From JAWXCE01 sp033764775 (GTDB lineage Bacteria; Pseudomonadota; Alphaproteobacteria; Rhizobiales; Rhodomicrobiaceae): DNA of 64,000 nt. Shown here in pieces: positions 30,487 to 39,617 of the stretch (position 1 is the stretch's first letter; every line of letters begins with the position of its first letter). The position numbers were made by a program, and so were the translations under genes. The DNA lies in the NCBI GenBank assembly GCA_033764775.1, contig JANRIQ010000027.1, forward strand, positions 62,001-126,000. The letters are read 5' to 3'. The notes beneath the pieces were generated by a model, which had not been told where the DNA came from, made no database searches, and saw only the letters and a list, made by a program, of their open reading frames with translations.

Positions 30487-33396
30487 ATGTTAGAACGCCG
30501 TCTGAAGTCCGCCGTGGAAGGCGACGTGCTGTTCGACCGCTTCAGCCGCGGCCGCTACAGCACCGATGCGTCACTCTACCAGATCGAGCCTGTCGGAGTT
30601 GTGATACCGAAAACGGCGGCCGATCTGCAAGCGGCGATCGCCATCGCGGCCGAGGAAGGCGTGAGCGTTTTGCCGCGCGGCGGCGGCACCAGCCAGGCCG
30701 GACAAACCGTGGGGGCCTCGCTCGTCATCGACTGCTCCAAGCATGTCAACACGCTGCTGGACGTAAGCGAGGACGGCTCGGCCTGCGCGGTGGAGCCGGG
30801 CATCGTGCTCGACGAGTTGAACCGGCGCTTGAAACCGCGGGGCGTGTGGTTCCCGGTGGATGTCTCGACCGGCGCGCAATGCACCATCGGCGGCATGGCG
30901 GGCAACAACTCGGCGGGCACGCGCTCGCTTCGCTACGGCATCATGCGCGACCGCGTGACCGCCATCGACGCCATCCTCCACGACGGCGCCGAAATGCGCT
31001 TCGCCGAGGTGGAAAACGGCGCGGCCACCAACGCGGCGACGCGCGAGGCGGACCTCACGCGCGACCTCATCCGCATGGGACGGGACTACGCGCGGCTCGC
31101 CGAGCGCTTCCCGGACGTGTCGCGGCGCGTCGGCGGCTACAACATCGACGCGCTGGCGCCGAACGGGCATGCGGTGAACCTCGCGACACTGCTGGTCGGT
31201 TCGGAGGGCACGCTCGCGGTGTCGAAGCGGATCGAACTAAAGCTCGCGCCGCTGCCGAAAAACAAGGTCGTCGGCGTGTGCCATTTCCCCACCTTCCGCG
31301 CGGCGATGGAGGCGGCGCAGCACATCGTCAAGCTCGGCCCGGTGGCCGTGGAGGTTGTCGACCGCACGCTCATCGAACTTGCGCGGGACATTCCCGCCTT
31401 CCGGGCCAGCATGGACAAATTCGTGCGCGGGCGCCCGGACGCGCTGCTGCTCACCGAGTTCGCCGAGGACGATCAGGCCGAAAATCTGCGCCGCCTGAAG
31501 CTGTTGGATGAACTTATGGGCGACCTGGGGCACCTCAACGCCGTTGTGGAAGCCATCGACCCGGCGTTCCAATACGAGATCTGGGAGGTGCGCAAATCCG
31601 GCCTCAATATCATGATGTCCATGCGCGCGGACGGAAAGCCGGTGTCGTTCATCGAGGATTGCGCCGTGCCGCTGGAGCATCTGGCCGATTACACGACGCG
31701 CCTCACCAACATTTTCCACAAGCACGGCACGGAGGGCACCTGGTACGCGCACGCCTCAGTAGGCTGTCTGCATGTGCGCCCGGCCATCAACCTGAAGACC
31801 GCGGACGGCGCCAAGACGATGCGCGCGATCGCCGAGGAGACGTTCGAGCTGGTGCGCGAATACAAAGGCTCGCATTCCGGCGAGCACGGCGACGGTCTCG
31901 TGCGCTCCGAGTTCCACGAGGCGATGTACGGCCGCGAGATGGTGCAGGCGTTCGAGGCGGTGAAAGACCGTTTTGACCCGCACGCGCGCATGAACCCGGG
32001 CAAGATTGTGCGCGCGCCCAAATTCGACGACCGCACGCTATTCCGATATAAGCCGGACTACGCCGTGCCGGAGTTCAAAACGGCGCTCGACTGGAGCGGC
32101 TGGCCGGGCGCGGGCGGCGGCTTCCAGGGCGCGGTCGAGATGTGCAACAACAACGGCCACTGCCGCAAGTTGCAGGGCGGCGTCATGTGCCCGTCCTACC
32201 GTGCGACGATGAACGAGCGCGACGTGACGCGGGGGCGCGCGAACTCCCTACGCCTCGCCATCTCCAGCCAGTTGGGGCCGGACGCCCTCGCCTCGGACGC
32301 CATGCTCGACACGATGAAGCTGTGCGTGAGCTGCAAGGCGTGCCGCAACGAGTGCCCGACGAGCGTCGACATGGCCAAGATGAAGATCGAGGTGCTGGCG
32401 GCGCGCAACGCCCGGCGCGGCGTCCCGCTGAAGGACCGGCTCATCGCCTACATGCCGCGCTATGCGCCCTACGCCGCGCGCGCGCCGTGGCTGTTCAACG
32501 CCCGCGACGCGCTCCCTGGCATGACGGCGTTGAGCGAGAAGGCGCTTGGCCTCGCGCGAGCGCGCGCCCTGCCCCGCTGGCGATCCGATCCGTTTCGGCT
32601 CGGTGCGCCCGCAGGCCCCGCGAATGGACGCCCGGTCGTGCTGCTCGCCGACACGTTCAACGCCGCCTTTGAGCCTGAAAACTGCCGCGCCGCCGTGGAG
32701 GTGCTCGCCGCCGCCGGTTGCCGCGTTGAGACTGCCGCGCCGGCGGATGGCGGGCGACCGATCTGCTGCGGGCGCACCTTCCTGGCGGCTGGGATGGTGG
32801 AGGAGGCGCGCGCCGAAGCCCGGCGTTTCATCGCCGCCGTCCTGCCGTATGTGCGCGCTGGCGCCGCCGTTGTCGGCCTTGAACCGAGCTGCCTGCTCAC
32901 GCTGCGCGACGAATTCCAGACGCTCGGCCTAGGATCGGACGCCAAGGAAGTGGGGGCTGCAGCACAACTCATAGGCGAGTTTCTCCATACGGGCGTCGAG
33001 ACGGGTGGCTTGCGTCTCAATTTGAAACCGCTTGACGCCGCCTTGCATATTCACGGCCACTGTCACCAAAAATCGTTCGCCGCGTTTCATCCAGAGGTTG
33101 CAATGCTGCGCAGAATTCCTAATTTAAAAATCAACATAATTGAGTCAAGTTGCTGCGGCATGGCCGGAGCTTTCGGTTATTCACTAGACACCTATGGTGT
33201 TTCGTTGAAAATGGGGGAGTTGAGCTTGCTGCCCGCGGTGCGGCAGGCTCCTCAAGACGACAAAATCGCGGCGAGCGGGTTTTCCTGCCGCCACCAGATC
33301 GAGGATGGTGCTGGGCGAAAGGCCTTGCACCCCGTCCGGATCATAAGGGAAGCGCTGCATGACGACGTCGACCTTGCAACTCATGGGGGCCCCTGA
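30487..33396 (+). CDS. FAD-linked 2-hydroxyacid dehydrogenase fused to Fe-S/CCG domains (YdiJ-like)
   Basis: 969 residues. N-terminal FAD-binding PCMH domain (VLPRGGGTSQAGQTVG, about 70-85; GGMAGNNSAGTRSLRYG, about 137-153), then the FAD-oxidase C domain ending with HASVGCLHVRP and GSHSGEHGDGLVRSEF. Next come an Fe-S region with Cys553, Cys559 and Cys568, a 4Fe-4S motif CVSCKACRNECP (Cys613, 616, 619, 623), and two CCG-type heterodisulfide-reductase-like domains (HIHGHCHQKSF, ESSCCGMAGAFGY). This fused architecture is that of YdiJ-type enzymes, reported to oxidise D-2-hydroxyacids such as D-2-hydroxyglutarate; D-lactate and glycolate are alternatives. The 3' end overlaps the regulator gene by 38 bases. 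Confidence 0.88.
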   Translation: MLERRLKSAVEGDVLFDRFSRGRYSTDASLYQIEPVGVVIPKTAADLQAAIAIAAEEGVSVLPRGGGTSQAGQTVGASLVIDCSKHVNTLLDVSEDGSACAVEPGIVLDELNRRLKPRGVWFPVDVSTGAQCTIGGMAGNNSAGTRSLRYGIMRDRVTAIDAILHDGAEMRFAEVENGAATNAATREADLTRDLIRMGRDYARLAERFPDVSRRVGGYNIDALAPNGHAVNLATLLVGSEGTLAVSKRIELKLAPLPKNKVVGVCHFPTFRAAMEAAQHIVKLGPVAVEVVDRTLIELARDIPAFRASMDKFVRGRPDALLLTEFAEDDQAENLRRLKLLDELMGDLGHLNAVVEAIDPAFQYEIWEVRKSGLNIMMSMRADGKPVSFIEDCAVPLEHLADYTTRLTNIFHKHGTEGTWYAHASVGCLHVRPAINLKTADGAKTMRAIAEETFELVREYKGSHSGEHGDGLVRSEFHEAMYGREMVQAFEAVKDRFDPHARMNPGKIVRAPKFDDRTLFRYKPDYAVPEFKTALDWSGWPGAGGGFQGAVEMCNNNGHCRKLQGGVMCPSYRATMNERDVTRGRANSLRLAISSQLGPDALASDAMLDTMKLCVSCKACRNECPTSVDMAKMKIEVLAARNARRGVPLKDRLIAYMPRYAPYAARAPWLFNARDALPGMTALSEKALGLARARALPRWRSDPFRLGAPAGPANGRPVVLLADTFNAAFEPENCRAAVEVLAAAGCRVETAAPADGGRPICCGRTFLAAGMVEEARAEARRFIAAVLPYVRAGAAVVGLEPSCLLTLRDEFQTLGLGSDAKEVGAAAQLIGEFLHTGVETGGLRLNLKPLDAALHIHGHCHQKSFAAFHPEVAMLRRIPNLKINIIESSCCGMAGAFGYSLDTYGVSLKMGELSLLPAVRQAPQDDKIAASGFSCRHQIEDGAGRKALHPVRIIREALHDDVDLATHGGP

Positions 33397-34099
33397 AGCC
33401 CAGACCGCCGCTGGCCCCATTCTTCGCAATCAGCTGCATGACCGGCTGCTGGACGCGCTTCGCGAGCTGATCGCCTCCGGCGACCTGAAAGCCGGACAGA
33501 AAATCCCTGAAAAGGCGTTGTGCGAGCGGTTCCAGGTGTCGCGGACGCCGTTGCGCGAGGCGCTGAAGGTGCTGGCCTCCGAGGGCTTCGTGAAGCTCAA
33601 GCCGAACCGCGGCGCCGTCATCGCCGAGCTGACCCTCTCGGAGCTTAAGGAGGCCTTTCCGATCATCGCGGTGGTCGAAGAGTTGGCCGGCGAACTCGCC
33701 GCAAAGAACATGACCGACGGCGAAATCCGAGAGGTGCGTCGTCTGCATGACGCGATGGCGGAGCATTTCCGCAACCGCGAGCTGGCCCCTTATTTCGATC
33801 TCAATCAGCGCATCCACAAGGCGATTCAGCTCGGCGCGCGCAACGAGACCCTCTATGGCATCTACCGCACCATAGACCTACGTGTGCGCTGCGCCCGGTT
33901 GTTCGTCAACGTCTCGGAAAATCGCTGGGCCGAGGCGATGAGCGAGCACGATATGATCATCGCCGCGTTAGAAGCCCGCAACGGCGCCGCGCTCGGACAA
34001 ATCCTGAAAATGCATGTGGGCGGCAAATTCCGCCGCATCGAAGACATGTTCGCTCGCGAAGGCGGCCTCGCGCGCGATGTGCTTATGCTGCGGGTATAA
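33359..34099 (+). CDS. GntR-family regulator with FCD ligand domain
   Basis: 246 residues. N-terminal winged helix (QLHDRLLDALRELIASGDLKAG, then EKALCERFQVSRTPLREALKVLASEG, the recognition helix) and an all-helical FCD effector domain (VVEELAGELAAKNMTDGE, FHxxI-like NQRIHKAI, EHDMIIAALEARNG). FCD regulators sense small organic acids and usually control the adjacent gene, here the hydroxyacid dehydrogenase whose stop it overlaps. ATG 33383 is an alternative start. Its end overlaps the convergent crtI by 17 bases. Confidence 0.85.
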   Translation: MTTSTLQLMGAPEAQTAAGPILRNQLHDRLLDALRELIASGDLKAGQKIPEKALCERFQVSRTPLREALKVLASEGFVKLKPNRGAVIAELTLSELKEAFPIIAVVEELAGELAAKNMTDGEIREVRRLHDAMAEHFRNRELAPYFDLNQRIHKAIQLGARNETLYGIYRTIDLRVRCARLFVNVSENRWAEAMSEHDMIIAALEARNGAALGQILKMHVGGKFRRIEDMFAREGGLARDVLMLRV

Positions 34100-35612
34100 G
34101 CCGGTCGATCACCTTCGCCGAGCACAACACACCCGGAAGCCCGGCGCCTGGATGGGTGCCCGCGCCAGTGAGATAGAGCCCTTTGATCCCCTCCGCCTGA
34201 TTGTGGAAGCGGAACCACGCGCTCTGTGTGAAATGCGGCGCGACCGAGAAGCCCGCGCCGGCCACGCTTAAATAGCGAGATTGGAAATCTTCGGGCGTCA
34301 TGTAGAAGTCTGCGGTGATGTGCTGCTTGAGGCCGGGCAGCATGGTGCGGTCGAGCGCAGCGACGATGCGGTCGCGCAGCAGATCCCCTTCCAGGCTCCA
34401 GCGCTGCTTGCCGTAAAGGTTCGGCACCGGGCACAGCACATAGAACGAGTCGCACCCCGCTGGCGCAAAGCTCGCATCCGTCGCGGTCGGCCGGTGCACA
34501 TAAAGCGAGAAGTCGTTCGCCAAAATCTTGCGCTTGAAGATGTCGTCGAGCAGCTCTTTGTAGCGCCGGCCGAGCCAGATGGTGTGATGCGCCACGTCCG
34601 GATATTGTTTCGTCGTGCCGAAATAGAGCACATATAGGCCCATGGACAGCCGCGCGAACCGCCGCTTCAGTTTGGCGCCTATTCCTTGCGCGGCTTCCGG
34701 CACCATGGAGCCGAAAAGATGCATGGCGTCGGCGTTGGAGACGACCACGTCCGCCGCGATGAACTCGCCGCTCTCAAGCGTGACGCCCGTCGCCCGGCCG
34801 CCCTCCACCGCGATTTGCTTGACCGTCGCGCCGGTCCGCACGGCGACGCCCTCCTCGCGCATCAGCCTGGCGAGCGCGTCGATGAGCGCCCCGGTGCCGC
34901 CCATGGCGAAGAACACGCCCCATTTGCGCTCTAGAAAGTGGATGAGGCCGTAAATGCTTGTCGTGTCGAACGGCGAACCCCCGACAAGCAGCGGCTGGAT
35001 CGAAAGCGCTTGGCGCAGCTTGGGGCTACGCAGGTGTTTGCAGACGAACTGCCAGACGGTGTTGTAACTCCCCAGCGTAACGAGGCGCGGGATTTGCCTC
35101 AGCATCATCGCCGGGCTGTGGAAGGGCCGGTCCGACAGTTCGGTGAAGCCTGCGTCGAAGAGCTTGCCGGAATGGGCCAGCAACCGCTCATAGCCCTCGG
35201 CGTCGGCCGGGTCGAAGCGGGCCATCTCGGCTTTCGTCTCCTCCAGCGTGCCGCCATAGTCGAAAATGTCGCCGTCCTCGTCGAAATAGAAACGGTACCA
35301 GGGCTTCAACGGGACGAAATCAACGTAGTCCTCGCGGCGCTTGCCGAACAGCTCGAACAGCTCGTCGAACAGGAACGGCGCGGTGATGACAGTCGGCCCG
35401 GCGTCGTGTCGGAAGCCGTCGCGCTCGAACACTTGCGCACGGCCGCCGAGGCGTTCGCAGCGCTCGATCACCGTCACCGCGTAGCCTTTCGCCCGCAGCC
35501 GAAGCGCCGCCGCCAGGCCGCCCACGCCGCCCCCCACCACCACCGCGGCGAGAGACCCGCGCCCGGAGCCGTTCAACTGTCCCTGACGTGATGTGAGCGT
35601 CATGTCGTTCAT
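34083..35612 (-). CDS. crtI: Phytoene desaturase
   Basis: 509 residues. FAD enzyme that introduces double bonds into phytoene on the way to lycopene. AVVVGGGVGGLAAALRLRAKGYAVTVIE is the dinucleotide fold; GGRAQVFERDGFRHDAGPTVIT and the C-terminal GLYLTGAGTHPGAGLPGVLCSAKV (bacterial CrtI signature) are diagnostic. The number of desaturation steps cannot be read off. The start is uncertain: ATG 35612 is followed by MTLTS at 35603, and neither has a strong ribosome-binding site. Divergent from crtE. Confidence 0.92.
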   Translation of the reverse strand: MNDMTLTSRQGQLNGSGRGSLAAVVVGGGVGGLAAALRLRAKGYAVTVIERCERLGGRAQVFERDGFRHDAGPTVITAPFLFDELFELFGKRREDYVDFVPLKPWYRFYFDEDGDIFDYGGTLEETKAEMARFDPADAEGYERLLAHSGKLFDAGFTELSDRPFHSPAMMLRQIPRLVTLGSYNTVWQFVCKHLRSPKLRQALSIQPLLVGGSPFDTTSIYGLIHFLERKWGVFFAMGGTGALIDALARLMREEGVAVRTGATVKQIAVEGGRATGVTLESGEFIAADVVVSNADAMHLFGSMVPEAAQGIGAKLKRRFARLSMGLYVLYFGTTKQYPDVAHHTIWLGRRYKELLDDIFKRKILANDFSLYVHRPTATDASFAPAGCDSFYVLCPVPNLYGKQRWSLEGDLLRDRIVAALDRTMLPGLKQHITADFYMTPEDFQSRYLSVAGAGFSVAPHFTQSAWFRFHNQAEGIKGLYLTGAGTHPGAGLPGVLCSAKVIDRLIPAA

Positions 35613-35709
35613 GGAGAACCGTTCGCCTTCCGCGCGCGTGATGCGCTTCGCATGCTTATTCGATGCAGACGACGCTGTAAAACGCCGCACGGCGCTGGTG
35701 ATGTGTTTT

Positions 35710-35737
35710 TTGACAATTTCAGAAATGCCGCGATACT
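35710..35737 (+). promoter_or_regulatory. Putative promoter of crtE-crtZ with palindrome
   Basis: TTGACA (35710-35715), 16 bases, GATACT (35732-35737). Immediately after the -35 is a perfect odd palindrome ATTTC-A-GAAAT (35716-35726), which could be an operator. The leader to the GTG start is 67 bases. Confidence 0.4.
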
Positions 35738-35804
35738 ACGCCGACGGAAAAGTCGCGGATTGGCCTGGATCGCGGCTGCGAGCTTATAGCGCAAGGGGGG
35801 CGAT

Positions 35805-36740
35805 GTGTTGCAGGCGGCGCCGGCCGAGGATATGAAATCGCTTCTGGAGCGGCTGCGCGGCAGCACGGGCCGCCGGCTGGATGACCTGCTCGGCGCGCTC
35901 GCCGCGCCGCCCCGCCTGACGGATGCGCTGCGCTACAGCGCGCTGGCCCCCGCCAAACGCATCCGGGCGTGCCTGGTGATGGCGGCGGCGGCGCAATGGG
36001 GCGCGCCTGAGGCCCGCGCGCTCGACAGCGCCTGCGCCGTAGAAATGGTGCACGCCGCCTCGCTCATCCTCGACGACCTGCCGAGCATGGACAACGCCGC
36101 CCTGCGCCGCGGGATGTCCGCCAATCACCGGGTGTATGGCGAGGCGACGGCCATCTTGGCGGCCATCGGTTTGCTTAGCCACGCATTCGGCGTCGTCGCC
36201 CGCGACGCCCATCTGACCGACGCCGAGCGCGCCGTAATTTGCGATCGGCTGAGCGCGGCCATCGGTCCCGGCGGCCTTGTCGCTGGGCAAGAACTCGACC
36301 TGCACGGCGCGGCCGAGAAGCGCGACGTGGCGGGCGTGGAGCGCATGTACGCCGGCAAGACCGGCGCGCTGTTCTCGGTTTCGGCGGAGATCGGCGCCAT
36401 TCTGGGCGGGGCGGAGGAGGCCGGCCGCGAGGCCATGCGACGCTATGGCGAGCATCTAGGCGTGGCGTTCCAGACGCTCGACGACGTGCTTGACGCCGTG
36501 GGCACCCTGCAGTCCGCCGGCAAGGACGTGCGCAAAGACATCGACCGCCCGACGCTCGTCACGTATCTGGGCGTCGATGGGGCGGAGGCCCGCGCCGCCG
36601 CGCATCTCGAACTGGCCGCCGCCGCCGCGCGCGAAGCCGGCGCCGGTGAACCGTTGCAAGCGTTCGCGCGATATCTGAACGAGGCGATGCAGATCAAGCT
36701 GTTCGAAGCGCGCAGGCCCGCCGCCGCTGCGGGCGAGTGA
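35805..36740 (+). CDS. crtE: Geranylgeranyl/farnesyl diphosphate synthase
   Basis: 311 residues. Trans-prenyltransferase that condenses isopentenyl diphosphate with an allylic primer; in this setting it would supply C20 diphosphate for carotenoids. First Asp-rich motif DDLPSMD, second DDVLD, with LAPAKRIRACLVMAAA and GGLVAGQELDL typical of the family. GTG 35805 is preceded by AAGGGGGG. The chain-length-determining position before the first motif (MVHAASLILDD) is compatible with C15 or C20 product. The next gene, crtZ, follows in the same direction. Confidence 0.88.
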   Translation: MLQAAPAEDMKSLLERLRGSTGRRLDDLLGALAAPPRLTDALRYSALAPAKRIRACLVMAAAAQWGAPEARALDSACAVEMVHAASLILDDLPSMDNAALRRGMSANHRVYGEATAILAAIGLLSHAFGVVARDAHLTDAERAVICDRLSAAIGPGGLVAGQELDLHGAAEKRDVAGVERMYAGKTGALFSVSAEIGAILGGAEEAGREAMRRYGEHLGVAFQTLDDVLDAVGTLQSAGKDVRKDIDRPTLVTYLGVDGAEARAAAHLELAAAAAREAGAGEPLQAFARYLNEAMQIKLFEARRPAAAAGE

Positions 36741-36800
36741 CGCATTGCCCGGCGCGCGCGGCGACGCCACAACGGGGCAACAGAGGCAAAGGTGCGAATT

Positions 36801-37322
36801 ATGCTCGATTTCGCCTATAACTTCGGGATTTTCCTCGCCGTCTTCTTCTTCATGGAGGGCGTCGCCTGGTACACCCACAAATACGTCATGCATGGTTTCT
36901 TGTGGAGCCTCCACCGCTCGCACCATGAGCCGCGCCACGGTCTGTTCGAATTGAACGACTGGTTCGGCGTGTTTTTCAGCTTCGTCGCGATCGGTTTGAT
37001 TTTCTGGGGTTGGACGGGGCCGAGCGAGGCGTTCTACGCAGGCTTGGGCGTGACCGCCTACGGCGTCGTCTATTTCCTGGTGCACGATGTGCTTGTGCAC
37101 CGCCGCGTCGCGCTGCGCATCAATCCCCGCAAAGGCTACTTCCGCCGTATCTATCAAGCGCACCGGATGCATCACGCCGTCGAGGGGCGTGACGGGTGCG
37201 TGTCCTTCGGGTTCATTTTCGCGCCGTCCGCGGAGCATCTGCGCAATGAGTTGAAACGGCTTGCTCCTTTGCGCACCTATGGCAGCCGCGTGGACGCCAA
37301 CCGGGCGGCGGAGGCGCGTTAG
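36801..37322 (+). CDS. crtZ: Beta-carotene 3-hydroxylase
   Basis: 173 residues. Di-iron, membrane-bound hydroxylase that converts beta-carotene to zeaxanthin. The conserved His clusters are all present: HKYVMHG, HRSHHEPRHG, HDVLVHRR and HRMHHA, among three to four membrane helices. A GTG three codons upstream (36792) is also plausible. It ends 4 bases from the convergent comEC stop. No lycopene cyclase or phytoene synthase gene is near, so those must be elsewhere if zeaxanthin is made. Confidence 0.92.
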   Translation: MLDFAYNFGIFLAVFFFMEGVAWYTHKYVMHGFLWSLHRSHHEPRHGLFELNDWFGVFFSFVAIGLIFWGWTGPSEAFYAGLGVTAYGVVYFLVHDVLVHRRVALRINPRKGYFRRIYQAHRMHHAVEGRDGCVSFGFIFAPSAEHLRNELKRLAPLRTYGSRVDANRAAEAR

Positions 37323-37326
37323 GCTT

Positions 37327-39537
37327 TCACTCGCCGGGCGTCGTCTCGCGCCGCGACGGCTCCTCGATGGGCGCGACAGGTGGGATGAAATCAGCCCACG
37401 CCCGGCGGCGCGACCACGGCCGTTCGCCCCGCGCACCCGCCACGGTATCGACTCGCATGGCCCCGCCGAGATCATAAACGGCGTGCGCCCCGCCCTCCGC
37501 CAGCGCCCGCCGGTCGATAACGATCCGCGGACGCGGGCACGGCCCGGTCACGGCGAAGGGCGCTATGAGCACGTCCACCCGCGCGCAATCGTCCGCCAAA
37601 GCCGCCGGCTCGCGCGCCAGGCTGACGATGCGGCCCTTCGCGCTCGTGACGCACGCCGCAGCGTCGCAGCGAAAACCCTCGCCCCGCGCCGCATCCTTGG
37701 CCTTGCGCCCGTCGCCGTCCGCCCGCAGCCAATATTGCAGCGCCGCCGCGCCCTTTCGCCCCGAGGTGGCTTCGAGCCGCCCATCCAGCGCGCGCACTGC
37801 GATGAACGCGGCTTCCCGCTCCACCACGAGGTCGGGCCTTTCGCCCGTCGATGCGATGGCGAGGCCGAGGCCGATGGGAGCTGCGCCGAGATAGCGCCAC
37901 CGCCCGCGCCAGATGATCGCCCACAGGCCGCCGAACGCGAACATGATGAGCGCGGCGAGCGGATAGGCCGGGGCTGCGACCATCGCGCCAGGCAACGCCG
38001 CAACCCAGCGCGACACGGCCAGCATCATCTCGATGCCAAAGCCCATGACCGCGAGCGGGTAGGCCTCAAGCCCAAGCGGCATGACGATGAGCGAGGCGAC
38101 CGCCGCCGGCATGATGATGAGCGTGACGATAGGCGCGCCGATGAGATTGCCAAGCACGGAATAGCTTGCGACCGCGTGAAAATGATAGGCCGAGATCGGC
38201 GCGACCGCCGCGCCCGCAACCAGGCTGGTCGCCGCCGAGCCCGCCAGAAACGCCGCGCCGGCCCACGCCATGCGGAGCGCCGCCGGTCCGGGCGCGCGCC
38301 AGGCGAGCGATCCCGAATAGCGTTCATAGAATGCGACGAGCGCCGCCGTCGCCGCAAATGACATCTGGAAGCTCGCCTCAAGCAAGCTTTCCGGCAGCGC
38401 GACAAGAATGACGAGCGCCGCGAGAGCCACGTTTCGCAAGGTCACCGCTGGCCTGTCGAGCATCACGGCGGCGAGCATGACCGCGATCATCAGGAACGAT
38501 CGGAGCGCCGCGACCGCCGACCCGGACAGCAGCAAATAGACGAAAGCGCCCGCGAGCGCGGCGACGGCGGCCCATTTTTTGATTGGCGCGCGCAGGGCGA
38601 GCGCCGGGATCAGCGCCATGCCGAAGCGCAGCGTCCAGAACAGACAGCCGGCGGCAAGCGCCATGTGCAGCCCGGAGATGGAGATCACGTGATAGAGGCC
38701 GGAGGCGCGCAGGACCTCCGTGTCGGCGTCGGTGATCGCGGCCCGCTCGCCGACGATGAGCGCCTGGGCGATCGGGGCCGTGTCGGCCGGCAAGGCAAGC
38801 GCGATGCGGGCGGCGATGAGCGCGCGCCATCGAGCGATCTCGGCCAGCGCCTGGAGCTTGAGCGGCGGCGCCGGTAGTGCGTCCGCGGCGGTGAGCGGTC
38901 CAGTTGTGAAGCCGCCCGCGCCGATGGACGAGAACCATTGAATGCGCGCCGGATCGTAAGCGCCGGGGGCGAGCGGATCCATGGGCGGATAAAGCACCGC
39001 CGGCGCGGCGACCTTGGCCCCTACCGCCGGCCCCGCCGTGGCGTTCACCGCGATACGCACCCGGTGCGGGCGCCTATGCGCTTCAAGACCCTCCACATCG
39101 GCGACGAGCAAGGTCAAGCGCCCGCGCTTGGGGCTGATCTGCTCCCACTTCTCGGCCCAGCCGGATAGCTTCGTGGTGGAGACGCTTTTCTCGATGACCG
39201 GCGCCGCCGCCCACATCGTGCGCGCTTTCGCGGCTGCAAAACCGCAGGCGCAGGCCAAGATAACGCTGGTGATGAGGAACGCGAACAGCTCACCCCGGCA
39301 CACGACGCGCATCGCAGCCGCGATCATAAGCGCCGCGACCGCAACGCCGCCATGAGGCTCGACGGGCAGCGTGAAATAGGCGCCGACCCCCGCAGCGAAC
39401 GCCACGGGCAGCCAATAAAACCACCGCCCTGCTTCGGCGTCGAGCGCGTCGGTGAGCGCGGCGCGCCAGCCCTGCGCCCGGCGATGAAGCGCGGCGGGGG
39501 CGGGTCTTCCCCAAACCTCGTTGAGGACATCCGCCAT
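37327..39537 (-). CDS. comEC: ComEC/Rec2 family DNA-uptake channel protein
   Basis: 736 residues. An N-terminal DUF4131-like region (about 60-220) precedes a competence domain with many membrane helices, with GLYHVISISGLHMALAAGCLFW and FLMIAVMLAAVMLDRPAVTLRN as family signatures. The C-terminal metallo-beta-lactamase-like part is short and lacks an obvious HxHxDH, as in several alphaproteobacterial forms. ComEC transports single-stranded DNA across the inner membrane in competent species; competence here is unproven. Divergent from gltX. Confidence 0.85.
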   Translation of the reverse strand: MADVLNEVWGRPAPAALHRRAQGWRAALTDALDAEAGRWFYWLPVAFAAGVGAYFTLPVEPHGGVAVAALMIAAAMRVVCRGELFAFLITSVILACACGFAAAKARTMWAAAPVIEKSVSTTKLSGWAEKWEQISPKRGRLTLLVADVEGLEAHRRPHRVRIAVNATAGPAVGAKVAAPAVLYPPMDPLAPGAYDPARIQWFSSIGAGGFTTGPLTAADALPAPPLKLQALAEIARWRALIAARIALALPADTAPIAQALIVGERAAITDADTEVLRASGLYHVISISGLHMALAAGCLFWTLRFGMALIPALALRAPIKKWAAVAALAGAFVYLLLSGSAVAALRSFLMIAVMLAAVMLDRPAVTLRNVALAALVILVALPESLLEASFQMSFAATAALVAFYERYSGSLAWRAPGPAALRMAWAGAAFLAGSAATSLVAGAAVAPISAYHFHAVASYSVLGNLIGAPIVTLIIMPAAVASLIVMPLGLEAYPLAVMGFGIEMMLAVSRWVAALPGAMVAAPAYPLAALIMFAFGGLWAIIWRGRWRYLGAAPIGLGLAIASTGERPDLVVEREAAFIAVRALDGRLEATSGRKGAAALQYWLRADGDGRKAKDAARGEGFRCDAAACVTSAKGRIVSLAREPAALADDCARVDVLIAPFAVTGPCPRPRIVIDRRALAEGGAHAVYDLGGAMRVDTVAGARGERPWSRRRAWADFIPPVAPIEEPSRRETTPGE

Positions 39538-39617
39538 ACGCCGTACCGTTTTCCCCGCCCGTGTGGTATGCGATTGAGGAGAATTGCATTTTCAACGCTG
39601 CGTGAAAAGACTTCTTC

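Noticed and set aside
36456..37475. 339-residue minus-strand frame over crtE and crtZ
   Set aside because: CrtE Asp-rich motifs and CrtZ His clusters are on the plus strand; the antisense product has no motifs.
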